Origin: an uncultured Clostridia bacterium | GTDB taxonomy: Bacteria > Bacillota > Clostridia > Christensenellales > Borkfalkiaceae | Assembly (NCBI GenBank): GCA_947629675.1 | Contig: CANREM010000001.1 | Location: forward strand, 110,943 to 174,942 | Length of the DNA stretch: 64,000 nt | Direction of reading: 5' to 3' | Part shown: piece after piece, positions 1 through 10,614 of the stretch | How positions within the stretch are numbered: position 1 is the stretch's first letter | Layout of the letters: every line of letters begins with the position of its first letter | Program-made: the position numbers and the translations under genes | Notes under the pieces: generated by a model | Database searches by the model: none | The model's input: the letters and a program-made list of their open reading frames with translations, nothing else | What the model was told of the DNA's origin: nothing

Positions 1-129
1 CGGCGGGGATACTTCGCGTTATGGGCAAAGGCGTTTTATTGATGCAAATCGGAACGCTCGTGCCGCGCGCTTAGTAGGCAATAGAAGCTGCGCGCGGGGC
101 GAACCCGCAAACTTTCATGTTCGATATCG

Positions 130-164
130 TCAAATCCCCGAACAGGGATGCTGTTCGGGGATTT
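130..164 (-). terminator. Hairpin downstream of tRNA-Arg
   Basis: Near-perfect inverted repeat (ATCCCCGAACAG paired with CTGTTCGGGGAT around a 5-nt loop) directly after the 3' end of the tRNA gene on the minus strand, followed by a short T stretch. It is probably the tRNA terminator. Further left (1-120) the sequence resembles the repeat material at 2520-2585, and I see no gene there. Confidence 0.6.
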
Positions 165-241
165 TGGTGTACCCGCCGGGGCTCGAACCCGGAGTCGATG
201 GCGTCGGAGGCCATAATGTTATCCAATTACACTACGAGTAC
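165..241 (-). tRNA. tRNA-Arg (anticodon CCG)
   Basis: Reading the minus strand, a 7-bp acceptor stem (GTACTCG with CGGGTAC, one G-T pair), a D-arm, an anticodon stem ATGGC/GCCAT around the loop CTCCGAC, and a T-arm containing GGTTCGAGCCC can be folded. Positions 34-36 of the loop read CCG, which decodes CGG arginine codons. The CCA tail is encoded (165-167). The gene is divergent from mnmA. Confidence 0.93.
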
Positions 242-287
242 TTCTTGCTTCTTTTCCCACATTATAGCATATCTTTTCGAAAAATGC

Positions 288-2085
<1,798 letters not shown>

Positions 2086-2612
2086 CCGATCGTAAAGCGG
2101 CCCCCTCTATGAAAGGCGGCCTTCTTATGAGGCAAGCATCGCCCTGAGCAGATAAAGAGGGATGAAAACAGCGAGCCAATCCCCGAAGGATCCCCCTATA
2201 CGAAGTCCGCAAGGCTTCCCTCTTTGGAAGGGGGAAGCTGTCACGCTTCGCGTGACTGATGAGGGTTGTGCTTTCAATGGTGACTTTATTCTTGCTGTCC
2301 CCTCTGTCGTTAAAGCGACATCTTCCCTTGCTGGGGCGACGATGGCCCCTCATCCGTCGCCGAAGGCGACACCTTCCCCCCCCCCGGGGGGCTTCCAAGT
2401 ATCGTCATGCTGAGCCGCGCGGTACGCGCGTGTCGAAGCATCGCCTTATTATAATCGGACTTCGTACTTCGGGATTCTTCGGAGAGTTGCTTTCGCGGAA
2501 ATTTTTATAAACCCCATCGCCTACTTCGGGGTGTTGCCCCTCGTGCCGCACTTAGTCTACAAATAGAAGCTTCACGCGGGGCAGAATGACGCTTATCCCC
2601 AACAACTAACCA
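2086..2612. repeat. Intergenic palindromic repeat block 1
   Basis: No gene is visible. The block strings together several repeat types that recur in the window: a GAATCCCC/ATACGAAGTCCG element (about 2180-2205), a GGCTTCCC...GGGGGAAGC plus GTCACGC...GCGTGAC double palindrome ending in TGATGAGGG (2211-2266), a GTCGCC...GGCGAC element (2350-2380), a CGTCATGCTGAGCCGCGCGG...GTGTCGAAGCATC element (2402-2440), and a CTTCGGAGAGTTGCTTT...AGAATGACG element (2478-2590). Confidence 0.75.
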
Positions 2613-3140
2613 CTAATCTCCGAAGAACTTTTTGATGATCTCGGCGAGTTTGCTCTTATAGACGACATTCTGCGTGCCCGTGAAGCAGAGTGGAGGGTAG
2701 ATGACGCACCACCAGTTATCTCCCTTGCCCGAGCCAAGCTCCAAGATGAGCGCGTCATAGACGCCGGCATCGAGGGTCACGCCCTCGTAGACGCGGGTGG
2801 GGAACTCCTCCCGGCGCACAGCGGCCCTTGCCCCGTATGAAAAGCCGTTCTTTTTCAAGACGCTCTCTGCGACCTTCTCGATCGCAGGGAGATTTTTTTG
2901 AATGTTTCCGATCGCCTCAGCCTTATTTTCACAGGAGGCGACGACGGGGGTGAGGAATTTCACCACCTCGTCCCGCACCTTGTATTTCACCGCCTGCGCC
3001 GCCTCCTCGTTGGAGTCGGCGCGGATATGTACGCGAAGATAGGCCTCCCTTCCGATCTCCTCTTTGGAGAAATTCCCGAATGCAAAGATAACGCCGAGGA
3101 TCCCCGCCACGATGAGGACCGCTGCCAGAACTTTTTTCAT
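2613..3140 (-). CDS. spoIIR: Stage II sporulation protein R
   Basis: SpoIIR is made in the forespore under sigma F and acts in the intermembrane space to trigger SpoIIGA processing of pro-sigma E. This 175-residue protein has an N-terminal hydrophobic export segment (residues 4-22), the family block LRVHIRADSNEEAAQAVKYK (residues 40-59) and the C-terminal GDNWWCVIYPPLCF motif. AGGAGG lies five bases before the ATG. It is a single gene, divergent from trmL. Its presence is good evidence that the organism sporulates. Confidence 0.95.
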   Translation of the reverse strand: MKKVLAAVLIVAGILGVIFAFGNFSKEEIGREAYLRVHIRADSNEEAAQAVKYKVRDEVVKFLTPVVASCENKAEAIGNIQKNLPAIEKVAESVLKKNGFSYGARAAVRREEFPTRVYEGVTLDAGVYDALILELGSGKGDNWWCVIYPPLCFTGTQNVVYKSKLAEIIKKFFGD

Positions 3141-3227
3141 GTCCGCCTCCTTTGTCGCAATGATTTCCCTGTGACAAAAATTTTATACCTGCACCCCGAA
3201 ATTTTTATTAAGTTTTTTCCCAACCCC

Positions 3228-3256
3228 TTGCAAACAGTTGCGTTTTATATTAAAAT
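3228..3256 (+). promoter_or_regulatory. Promoter of trmL, very close to the start codon
   Basis: TTGCAA (3228-3233), 17-bp spacer, TAAAAT (3251-3256). Only six bases (GGAGGC) separate the -10 hexamer from the ATG at 3263, so the predicted transcription start falls on or next to the start codon. Confidence 0.45.
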
Positions 3257-3262
3257 GGAGGC

Positions 3263-3754
3263 ATGTTTCACATCGTCCTTGTAGAGCCGGAGATCCCGCA
3301 GAATACGGGCAATATCGCCCGCACCTGCGCCGCGACGGGGAGCGTCTTGCACCTTGTAAAGCCTCTCGGCTTCGACATCTCGGAGACCGCCGTGCGCCGC
3401 GCGGGACTTGACTATTGGCAGTATGTCGACGTACGCGTGCATGAAAATTTGGAGGAGTGTCTCCGATCGCTTGGCGGCATGCCCTGCTTCTTCTTCACGA
3501 CTAAGGCGGAAAAATGTTATGCCGACGCGAGATATCCTGCGGAGTGCGCCCTCATCTTCGGCAAGGAGACGAAGGGGCTTGAAGAGGAGCTTTTGATCGG
3601 GCACAGAGAGGGGTGTGTGCGCATCCCGATGGTGGAAAAGCGGCGTTCGCTCAACCTCTCCAACAGTGTGGCGATCGCCATCTATGAGGCCCTCCGCCAG
3701 AATGCGTTCGAAGGCCTCGAGCAAAAGGGCGCGCTGCATAGACTCAAATGGTAA
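3263..3754 (+). CDS. trmL: tRNA (cytidine(34)-2'-O)-methyltransferase TrmL
   Basis: SpoU/TrmH-family SPOUT enzyme that 2'-O-methylates the wobble base of tRNA-Leu isoacceptors using S-adenosylmethionine. The 163-residue length matches TrmL rather than longer TrmH proteins. Visible motifs are PEIPQNTGNIARTCAATG (residues 9-26), the motif II region LIFGKETKGLEEEL, and motif III IPMVEKRRSLNLSNSVAIAIYE. The GGAGG before the ATG is only one base away, too close for normal Shine-Dalgarno pairing; together with the promoter position this suggests a leaderless or near-leaderless mRNA. It overlaps the next gene by 7 bp. Confidence 0.95.
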   Translation: MFHIVLVEPEIPQNTGNIARTCAATGSVLHLVKPLGFDISETAVRRAGLDYWQYVDVRVHENLEECLRSLGGMPCFFFTTKAEKCYADARYPAECALIFGKETKGLEEELLIGHREGCVRIPMVEKRRSLNLSNSVAIAIYEALRQNAFEGLEQKGALHRLKW

Positions 3755-4821
3755 AGAGAAAAAAGATCCTGTTTCTCATCGTCGGGGCGGTGCTTTCGGC
3801 GGTGTGCATATTCACGCTCTTTCTGCCCTTCCCCAAAGCGGTCGCACGGGCAGAGGAGAACTACCGCTGCGTTTGGGAGGACGGAGAAGAGACTTCGGAG
3901 AGCTACGCCTCCGCATTTTCCATGCTCCAAGGGATCGCGGAAGATGGGACCATTGAGCTGAAATATGGCACCCATGTCGGGAGGATAACCCCCGGAGAGG
4001 ACTTTTACGCCTACAACGACGCCCTCTCGAAGGGGAGCCTTTTGGACCTTCTCCTTCTCGGGAATGGGGAGCTTTCGCGTATCGAGCGAGCCGCGCTCTA
4101 TGAGGTGTACGGCGGCACCGCCTACTACTCCGCGGACGCCTTCCGCTATACGGGAGAGAGGGTCGTCCGCGAGAATTTCAAACACCCCGAAAAGGTCGTT
4201 CTCCTCTCGGGGACGCTCGGAAGAAGCTATCTTTCCCAAACGGGGGCGAAGGAGCTGCGCCTTGCGTCCGAGGCGAAGTTTTCGGCGGACAGGCTCCTCG
4301 GGAGCAGGGTGGAGAAAATCACGGCCGCCGCACCGTATTGTGCGGAAAACGACCTTCTCTACCTCGACGTAGCGGGGCAGAGGCGGCTCCTTGCGGCCGT
4401 TCCCACCGCCCGAAAACTCACCGTCGGCGACTGCGACTATGCGGATGAAGGGGCACTTGCCGCCTGCACGCAGCTCGAAGATCTCACGATCCCCTTTGCG
4501 GGGAATGCGAAAAGGAACTTTGGGTCTCGGTATGACGGAACGTTCGCATGGCTGTTTTCATCGGACGGATTCCTCGTTCCCAAGACGTTGAAAACCGTCC
4601 GTGTCCTTGGAGGGAAACTTGTGAGCCGCTGCTTCTACGGCTGTCCGTATCTCCAAGAAGTGAATGCGTGCGGTCTTTCCGCAGAGGACGTTTCCGACGA
4701 CGCATTTGCGGACATGGTGGGGTGGAAATGCGTCCATTCCTCTAACGGGAATTTGATTTTGACGGGGAAATACTCGAGGCATATCGCACCGTGCGGATGC
4801 ACGGTGTTCGTACGCGGATAG
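3748..4821 (+). CDS. Exported protein with weak leucine-rich-repeat character
   Basis: A 357-residue protein of unknown function. A hydrophobic signal or anchor segment spans residues 6-25 (ILFLIVGAVLSAVCIFTLFL) and an AxA-like cleavage site follows near residue 35, so it is probably outside the membrane. The C-terminal third (LEDLTIPF, LKTVRVLGGKLVSRCFYGCPYLQEVNACGL) has the spacing of BspA-type leucine-rich repeats, but the match is weak. It overlaps trmL by 7 bp and is followed after 9 bp by the cardiolipin synthase gene, so the three probably share a transcript. Confidence 0.6.
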   Translation: MVKRKKILFLIVGAVLSAVCIFTLFLPFPKAVARAEENYRCVWEDGEETSESYASAFSMLQGIAEDGTIELKYGTHVGRITPGEDFYAYNDALSKGSLLDLLLLGNGELSRIERAALYEVYGGTAYYSADAFRYTGERVVRENFKHPEKVVLLSGTLGRSYLSQTGAKELRLASEAKFSADRLLGSRVEKITAAAPYCAENDLLYLDVAGQRRLLAAVPTARKLTVGDCDYADEGALAACTQLEDLTIPFAGNAKRNFGSRYDGTFAWLFSSDGFLVPKTLKTVRVLGGKLVSRCFYGCPYLQEVNACGLSAEDVSDDAFADMVGWKCVHSSNGNLILTGKYSRHIAPCGCTVFVRG

Positions 4822-4830
4822 GAGAAAACC

Positions 4831-6408
4831 ATGAGACTTTTCAAGAGAATTTTCAGCCGGTTTTTCATCGTGGCACTCACCATCATCGTCTTTGTCCTTC
4901 TCATCTGGACGGCGATCATCGCGGCCCTCGTCCTTCTCGACGGCGTTGTCGCGGAGTATCTTCCCGCAGTCGAACCCTACTTTATCCTCGTCGTCTCCAT
5001 TCTCTGGTATCTCATCGCGGCGATCTTCGTCATCCGCGTCGCCAACCGCGACATGGTCCCCGAGACCAAGATCCCGTGGATCATCACCATCGTCGTATTC
5101 AGCATCTTCGGCGTCGTCCTCTACCTCATGTTCTCCTCCGTTCGCCCCTCTAAAAAGAAGCGCGAACTCTACCGCGGGGTGGACGCCGCCATGCGCAAAC
5201 ACGAGTGGAGCCAATTTACAAAGGAGGAACTGCACGACAAGATGGGCCGCTGGGGGATGGTGAGCGAGGCCCTCTCCACGGTCACGTCCGAGGCCATTGC
5301 CTACAGCGGCACCAAGACGGAATATTTCCCCGTGGGCGAACAGTTCTTCGAGCGATACCTCGAGGACATCGGGAAGGCGGAGAAGTACATCTTCATGGAG
5401 TACTTCATCATCGAACGGGGGCAGATGTGGAACGCCATCCTCTCCGTCCTCGAGCGCAAGATCCGCGAGGGCGTCGAAGTGCGCGTCATGTATGACGACA
5501 TCGGCTGCATGGGCAAAATACACCTGAACTACCACCGCACTTTGAAGAAAAAGGGAATCAACTGCAAGAAATTCAACCCCTTCGTGCCCATTCTCACGAG
5601 CGTCCACAACAACCGCGACCACCGCAAGATCACGGTCATCGACGGGAAGGTGGGCTATACAGGCGGGCTGAACCTCGCCGACGAATACATCAACGTCACC
5701 CATCCCTTCGGCCATTGGAAGGACAACGCCCTCCGCCTCGAAGGGGAGGCGGTGAAGAGCCTTCTTTTGATGTTTTTGCGGCAGTTCGATGTGCAGGTCA
5801 AGACGGTGGAGGACGCCGCCCGCTACATTCCCGAAAATTACGAAAAGTTCGAAGAGAGCGGCATCGTCCAGCCGTACGGCGACGGTCCCTTCCCCATCTA
5901 TCCCCGCCACTTCAGCGAGGACGTGTATATCAACATCCTCAACAGCGCGCGCAAGAATGTCTATATCACAACACCCTACCTCATCATCGATTACAGTCTG
6001 AAGCAGGCCCTCATCCTCGCGGCGAGGAGGGGGGTGGACGTCCGCATCATCACGCCGCACATTCCCGACAAGAAGATCCCCTTTGCCCTCACCCGCTCCA
6101 ACTACATGGCTCTCATTGAGGGCGGGGTGAAGATCTATGAGTATACCCCCGGGTTCGTGCATGCCAAGCTCATGCTCGCGGACGACACGGTGGCGACGGT
6201 GGGGACGGTCAACCTCGACTATCGCTCCTTCCTCTTTCACTACGAGAACGGCGTCCTCATGCACGGTACAAAGGCGGTGGAGGAGATCAGGCGCGACTTC
6301 GACGAGATGTTCGCCTGTTCCGCCCTGCAGACGCGGGAGGACGCAAAGCGGAGCGTCGTCTGGCGGTGGATCTGCGAGCTTGCCAAACTCTTTGCCCCGC
6401 TCTTTTAA
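4831..6408 (+). CDS. cls: Cardiolipin synthase
   Basis: Phospholipase D-superfamily enzyme that makes cardiolipin from phosphatidylglycerol at the cytoplasmic membrane. The 525-residue protein has two N-terminal membrane segments (about residues 10-35 and 47-75) and two HKD motifs: HRKITVIDG near residue 265 within a VGYTGGLN context, and HAKLMLADD near residue 443 followed by GTVNLDYRS. AGGAG precedes the ATG. It lies between the exported protein and a small ORF in one operon-like run. Confidence 0.93.
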   Translation: MRLFKRIFSRFFIVALTIIVFVLLIWTAIIAALVLLDGVVAEYLPAVEPYFILVVSILWYLIAAIFVIRVANRDMVPETKIPWIITIVVFSIFGVVLYLMFSSVRPSKKKRELYRGVDAAMRKHEWSQFTKEELHDKMGRWGMVSEALSTVTSEAIAYSGTKTEYFPVGEQFFERYLEDIGKAEKYIFMEYFIIERGQMWNAILSVLERKIREGVEVRVMYDDIGCMGKIHLNYHRTLKKKGINCKKFNPFVPILTSVHNNRDHRKITVIDGKVGYTGGLNLADEYINVTHPFGHWKDNALRLEGEAVKSLLLMFLRQFDVQVKTVEDAARYIPENYEKFEESGIVQPYGDGPFPIYPRHFSEDVYINILNSARKNVYITTPYLIIDYSLKQALILAARRGVDVRIITPHIPDKKIPFALTRSNYMALIEGGVKIYEYTPGFVHAKLMLADDTVATVGTVNLDYRSFLFHYENGVLMHGTKAVEEIRRDFDEMFACSALQTREDAKRSVVWRWICELAKLFAPLF

Positions 6409-6420
6409 GGAGGACATCCT

Positions 6421-6675
6421 ATGATCCATTCACTCTCGGGCGGCGTCATTGCCGACAATATGCCTGTGACTTTTGCGAAGGTGGACCTTTTCGGCACGCC
6501 CTATTGGTACATCGCTCCCTTTAAAGTGGAGGTGGGGGAGAAGGTCCTCGCGCCCTACAAAGAAGAGGGCCGCCTCGTCGAGGGGAGGGTCCTGAAAGTG
6601 GAGACCTGTTCCCCGCAGACCGCACCCGTTCCCGTCTCCCGCGCAAAATTTTTGGAAAGGGCCGCAAACGTTTGA
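6421..6675 (+). CDS. Small protein of unknown function
   Basis: An 84-residue soluble protein starting 12 bp after cls with a strong AGGAGG Shine-Dalgarno sequence. It contains DLFGTPYWYIAPFKVEVGEKVLAPYKEEGRLVEGRVLKVE, which looks like a small beta-rich fold of the type seen at the N-terminus of PriA-like proteins, where a V-x-V-P(y)-x-VxVPF-like pattern occurs; this resemblance is only suggestive. No catalytic motif is visible. Position and spacing suggest cotranscription with cls. Confidence 0.65.
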   Translation: MIHSLSGGVIADNMPVTFAKVDLFGTPYWYIAPFKVEVGEKVLAPYKEEGRLVEGRVLKVETCSPQTAPVPVSRAKFLERAANV

Positions 6676-6705
6676 CAGCTCTCTTCTCTTATGATAAGAT
6701 AAAGA

Positions 6706-6800
6706 GGTCATAGGGGAGTAATCGGCTTTGCCTTTTGGCAAAGCGGCGTCATCCACACAATGCGCAAAGGCGCGGGTGGCACATGAAACGGTGAGACTTA
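6706..6800 (+). promoter_or_regulatory. yybP-ykoY manganese riboswitch
   Basis: The leader of mntP contains the conserved AGGGGAGTA box (6711-6720), a stem GGCTTTGCC...GGCAAAG, a second variable arm, and the downstream GGTGAGACTT element (6790-6799), as in the yybP-ykoY family that senses Mn2+. A terminator overlaps its 3' side. The gene it controls is a manganese exporter, a standard partner of this riboswitch. Confidence 0.82.
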
Positions 6801-6833
6801 TGCACGTTTTTCGGCGTGCGTAAGTCTTTTTTT
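6794..6833 (+). terminator. Riboswitch-controlled terminator ahead of mntP
   Basis: A 13-bp stem AGACTTATGCACG paired with CGTGCGTAAGTCT (one G-T pair) around an 8-nt loop, followed by seven T residues. The 5' arm overlaps the conserved GAGACTT of the riboswitch, which explains how Mn2+ binding would prevent termination. Confidence 0.85.
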
Positions 6834-6860
6834 AACGGCTTTTTAGGCGGAAGGGGAAGT

Positions 6861-7451
6861 ATGCAGGTTTTCGAGATCGTACTCATCGGGATCGCGCTCG
6901 CAATGGATGCAGTCGCCGTCGGCATGACGGACGGCATGGCGGAGCCGGACATGAAGAAGGGCAAGATGCTCCTTGTCGCGGGGGCGTTCGGGCTGTTCCA
7001 GTTCGCGATGCCCATCGTCGGCTACTTCGCGGGGGCCGCCTTCTCGGGGGCGGTGGAGCGCGTCGCGCCCTACCTCTCCTTCCTCATCTTATCCGGGCTT
7101 GGCGTCAAGGCCATTGTGGAAAGCGTGAGGGAGAGTCGCGGACATGCCCCCCTCGTTTTCCGTCAAAAAGCCCGCCTTACGCCCCTAAAACTTCTCGGGC
7201 AGGCGGTGGCGACCAGCCTCGACGCGCTCGCCGTCGGCGTCACACTTCTTGCGGCGGAGACGGGCGCGGGACTTCCCATGCACGCCGCAGCCTGCGCCCT
7301 CGTCATCGGGATCGTCACCTTCCTCCTCGCGCTCCCCGCCGTAACGCTCGGCAAGAGGGCGGCCAAACTGTTCGAGGGGAAGGCGGAGATCGTCGGCGGG
7401 GCGGTCCTTATCGCCATCGGCCTCAAACTCCTCCTCGAAGGGATCTTGTAG
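6861..7451 (+). CDS. mntP: Manganese efflux pump MntP
   Basis: MntP exports Mn2+ across the cytoplasmic membrane. The protein is 196 residues with six predicted membrane helices in two repeats, each with a conserved acidic motif: IALAMDAVAVGMTDG near residue 12-25 and AVATSLDALAVGVTL in the second half. The ATG at 6861 was chosen because GGAAGGGGAAG lies just upstream; an earlier in-frame ATG at 6816 sits inside the riboswitch terminator and cannot be the start. Control by the yybP-ykoY riboswitch agrees with the function. Confidence 0.94.
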   Translation: MQVFEIVLIGIALAMDAVAVGMTDGMAEPDMKKGKMLLVAGAFGLFQFAMPIVGYFAGAAFSGAVERVAPYLSFLILSGLGVKAIVESVRESRGHAPLVFRQKARLTPLKLLGQAVATSLDALAVGVTLLAAETGAGLPMHAAACALVIGIVTFLLALPAVTLGKRAAKLFEGKAEIVGGAVLIAIGLKLLLEGIL

Positions 7452-7800
7452 AAGGCGGAGAAGGCCGTAAGGCTTCCCCCATATGAAGGGGGAAGCTGTC
7501 ACCGCAGGTGACTGATGAGGGTCGCGCTTCTAAATCACGTCATGCTGAGCCGCGCGGTACGCGCGTGTCGAAGCATCACCTTACTTTTGCTGCCCCTTTA
7601 GGGAAAGTCCCCGTGAAGCGGGGGAAAGGGTTAACCCCTCTGTCGCCCAAGGGCGACATCTCCCCTTGCAGGGGCGACGAGGCGGAAGGAAGCGACATCT
7701 CCCCTTGCAGGGGCGACAAGAATGTCCCATTTGTCACGGCAGTGACAGCCGTATTGCCCTCTGATAGGGAGTAGCCTCCCGTTCCCATTTTATCCCCCCT
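7452..7800. repeat. Intergenic palindromic repeat block 2
   Basis: No gene is visible. Elements seen are the GGCTTCCCCC...GGGGGAAGC / GTCACC...GGTGAC / TGATGAGGG double palindrome (7470-7520), the CGTCATGCTGAGCCGCGCGG...GTGTCGAAGCATC element (7539-7577), and two copies of a GCGACATCTCCCCTTGCAGG-GGCGAC element (about 7650-7710). Confidence 0.75.
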
Positions 7801-7806
7801 GCCCGC

Positions 7807-7835
7807 TTGACAAAATTATGCGGAAGTGGTACTTT
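7807..7835 (+). promoter_or_regulatory. Promoter of the cation antiporter gene
   Basis: TTGACA (7807-7812), 17-bp spacer, TACTTT (7830-7835). The -35 is consensus and the -10 is weak. It lies about 50 bp before the antiporter start. Confidence 0.5.
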
Positions 7836-7883
7836 TAACATGCAAAGAAGTTTATCAGATAAAAGTTCGGGAAGAATCAACTC

Positions 7884-8897
7884 ATGCTGTACCTTTGGAT
7901 ATTTCTTTTGATCGTGGGATTTGCCCTCCTTGTGAAGGGGGCGGACTGGTTCGTGGACGGCGCGGCGGGCATTGCCGCAAAGTGCAAGATCTCCGCCCTC
8001 GTCATCGGGCTTACCGTCGTCGCCTTCGGGACGAGCGCGCCCGAGCTGTGCGTCTCGGTTACGGCCGCGATCAAACACTCGACGGGCATTGCCATCGGCA
8101 ACGTCGTCGGGAGCAACATCACGAATATCCTGCTCATTCTCGGTATCTCTTCCCTCGTCCGCGTCCTTTCCGTCAAAAAGACCTCCCTCATCCTCGACAT
8201 TCCCGTCCTCCTTGTCGCGAGCGGGTTGCTTCTCGGCCTCGGCGTCTGGGGAGGGAGCCTCGCGTGGTACGACGGACTCGCCCTTCTCGCCGTCTTTGCG
8301 GCGTATATGGCCGTCCTCTTTGTGAATGCGAGAAGGGAGCAGAAGGCGGCAAAACTTGCGGGCGGCCCCGCCCCCGAGGAGGAAAAACCCGAAAAGCAGC
8401 CCAAGACCAAGGTGGGGAAGTGGTTCAAAGTGATGGAGGAAAAGACATGGTTCCTCATTATTCTGACCCTCGTCGGCCTCGGCATGGTGGTGGGCGGCGG
8501 CACCCTCCTCGTGGAGGCCGCAAAGTATATCGCAAATTACTTCAAGGTGCCCGAGGACATCATCGGCCTCACGATCGTTGCGATCGGGACTTCCCTCCCC
8601 GAACTCGTCACTTCCGTCGTGGCGGCGGCGAAGGGGGAGACGGACATCGCCGTCGGCAACATCATCGGCAGCAACATTTTCAACATCTTCCTCGTCGCAG
8701 GCGTCTCCTCCCTCTTCTGGCCGCTCGCATTCGACTATCCCAACAACCTCATCGACGGGCTTGTCGCCCTCGGTGCCGCCCTGCTTCTCTATGGGTGCGC
8801 CCTCATCGGGCGGAAAAAACTCGGCCGCATCGCCGGGGCACTCATGGTCCTATCCTTTGTCGGCTACTATGTGTATCTGTTCCTTGTGAGAGTGTGA
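7884..8897 (+). CDS. Calcium/cation antiporter, CaCA family (YrbG-like)
   Basis: Membrane antiporter of 337 residues that exchanges Ca2+ (or another divalent cation) for Na+ or H+. Two alpha-repeat signatures are clear: VVAFGTSAPELCVSVTAA near residues 49-66 with GNVVGSNITNILLILG, and VAIGTSLPELVTSVVAAA near residue 234 with GNIIGSNIFNIF. About ten membrane helices are predicted, with a charged cytoplasmic loop (EEEKPEKQPKTK) between the halves. It sits one base before the ABC exporter pair and is probably cotranscribed. Confidence 0.93.
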   Translation: MLYLWIFLLIVGFALLVKGADWFVDGAAGIAAKCKISALVIGLTVVAFGTSAPELCVSVTAAIKHSTGIAIGNVVGSNITNILLILGISSLVRVLSVKKTSLILDIPVLLVASGLLLGLGVWGGSLAWYDGLALLAVFAAYMAVLFVNARREQKAAKLAGGPAPEEEKPEKQPKTKVGKWFKVMEEKTWFLIILTLVGLGMVVGGGTLLVEAAKYIANYFKVPEDIIGLTIVAIGTSLPELVTSVVAAAKGETDIAVGNIIGSNIFNIFLVAGVSSLFWPLAFDYPNNLIDGLVALGAALLLYGCALIGRKKLGRIAGALMVLSFVGYYVYLFLVRV

Positions 8898-8898
8898 A

Positions 8899-10614
8899 AT
8901 GAGACATCTCTTTTTCTCGTTAAAACGGTATAGAGCGGAGGCGATCTTGTCCCCGCTTTTCAAACTGCTCGAGGCGGGGATGGAACTTCTCGTCCCGCTC
9001 GTCGTGGCGAAGGTCATCGACGTCGGCATCGCAAACGCGGACAAGAGCTATATTCTGCACGCCTTTTTGCTGCTCGCGGCATTTGCGGCCTTCGGGCTTG
9101 CCTTTGCGATCGCCGCACAGTACTTTGCGGCAAAGGCGGCGGCGGGCACGGGGGCGGAACTGAGAAGGCGGCTCTTTTGCAAGATGCAGTCCTTCTCCTT
9201 CACCCGTATCGACGAGCTGGGGACTTCCTCCATGCTCACCCGCATGACGAGCGACGTGGACCGCGTGCAATACGGCGTCAACATGATGCTGCGTCTCCTT
9301 CTCCGTTCGCCCATCGTCGTATTCGGTGCGACCGCGCTCGCCTTCGTCGTAGACGCAAAGACCGCCTGCATCTTTGTCGCCCTCATCCCCCTTCTCGCCA
9401 TCGTCATCTATGCCGTCATGGCGGCATGCGTCCCCAAGTATCGGGCGGTGCAGGAGGAGCTGGACGGCGTCTATCTGTCCACAAGGGAAAACCTCACGGG
9501 AAATCGCGTCATCCGCGCCTTCCGTCTGGAAGAAAAGGAGACGGCCGCCTTCTCGAAAAAGAGCGATAAGCTTCGCTGCACGCAGGAAAAGGTGGGCCGC
9601 ATTGCCGCGATCACCGCGCCGCTCACCTTCATCCTCGTCAACGTCGCCGTCATCATCCTCATCTATGTCGGGGCCATCCGTGTCGGACATGGTACCCTCG
9701 GACAGGGCGAAGTGGTCGCCCTATACGGCTATCTCTCCCTCATTCTCGTCGAACTTGTAAAGCTCGCGAATCTCATCGTCACCCTCGCAAAGACGGTCTC
9801 GTGCATGAAGCGCGTCGGGGCCGTTCTCGAAGCGGAGGGAGAAGAGGAATGCACCAAAGAGGGGGAAGTGGGGGAAGAAGAGGACGCCCCCGCGTTCTCC
9901 TTCCAAAGCGTTTCCTTCACATACGCGGGCGGCGGCGCACCCGCCCTGAAGGAAATATCCTTTGAAGCGCGCCGCGGCGAGACGGTGGGCATCTTGGGCG
10001 GCACGGGTTCGGGAAAGAGTACCCTTGTGCGCCTTCTTCCCCGCTTCTATGAGGCGGAGGAGGGGCAGGTCCTCGTGGGGGGAAGGGACGTCAAAGCCAT
10101 TCCCGCAAGCGCGCTCCGCGCCCGTATCGGCTATGTGCCGCAAAAGTGCGTCCTCTTCCGCGGGAGCATCGAGGAGAATCTCCGCTGGGGGAAGGAGGAC
10201 GCCACGGAGGAGGAACTTCTCGAGGCCGTCCGCATCGCACAGGCGGAGGATGTTCTCGAGGCGAAGGGGGGGCTTTCCGCCGAGATCGAACAGGAGGGCC
10301 GCAACCTCTCGGGCGGGCAGCGGCAACGGCTCACGATCGCGCGCGCACTTTTGAGAAAGCCCGACATCCTCATTCTCGACGACAGCGCGTCCGCCCTCGA
10401 CTTCGGGACGGAAGCACGCCTCCGCGCCGCCCTTTCCTCTCTGCACACGACGACCGTCCTCGTCTCGCAGCGGGTCGCCTCCGTCATGCACGCCGACCGT
10501 ATCATCCTGCTTGATGAGGGCCGTATCGCGGACATGGGTACTCACGAAGAACTGCTTGCCCGCTCCGCCCTCTACCAAGAGATCTATTCTTCGCAGACGG
10601 AGGTGCGCGCATGA
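8899..10614 (+). CDS. ABC exporter subunit with degenerate catalytic site
   Basis: Half-transporter of 571 residues: a six-helix exporter domain (about 1-310) followed by an ATPase domain. Walker A is GGTGSGKST (near residue 367), the signature is LSGGQRQRLTIARALL, and Walker B reads ILILDDSASALD. The residue after Walker B is Asp instead of the catalytic Glu, as in the non-catalytic half of heterodimeric exporters such as BmrC or TmrA. The partner follows with an ATGA overlap. The substrate cannot be told from sequence; drug or lipid export is typical. Confidence 0.92.
   Translation: MRHLFFSLKRYRAEAILSPLFKLLEAGMELLVPLVVAKVIDVGIANADKSYILHAFLLLAAFAAFGLAFAIAAQYFAAKAAAGTGAELRRRLFCKMQSFSFTRIDELGTSSMLTRMTSDVDRVQYGVNMMLRLLLRSPIVVFGATALAFVVDAKTACIFVALIPLLAIVIYAVMAACVPKYRAVQEELDGVYLSTRENLTGNRVIRAFRLEEKETAAFSKKSDKLRCTQEKVGRIAAITAPLTFILVNVAVIILIYVGAIRVGHGTLGQGEVVALYGYLSLILVELVKLANLIVTLAKTVSCMKRVGAVLEAEGEEECTKEGEVGEEEDAPAFSFQSVSFTYAGGGAPALKEISFEARRGETVGILGGTGSGKSTLVRLLPRFYEAEEGQVLVGGRDVKAIPASALRARIGYVPQKCVLFRGSIEENLRWGKEDATEEELLEAVRIAQAEDVLEAKGGLSAEIEQEGRNLSGGQRQRLTIARALLRKPDILILDDSASALDFGTEARLRAALSSLHTTTVLVSQRVASVMHADRIILLDEGRIADMGTHEELLARSALYQEIYSSQTEVRA

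Noticed and set aside
4558..6429. A 623-codon minus-strand frame opposite the cardiolipin synthase gene, and similar long frames opposite ypeB, the ABC exporters and dnaK
   Set aside because: They are antisense shadows of GC-rich genes. The plus-strand proteins have complete families, motifs and ribosome-binding sites; the shadows have none.
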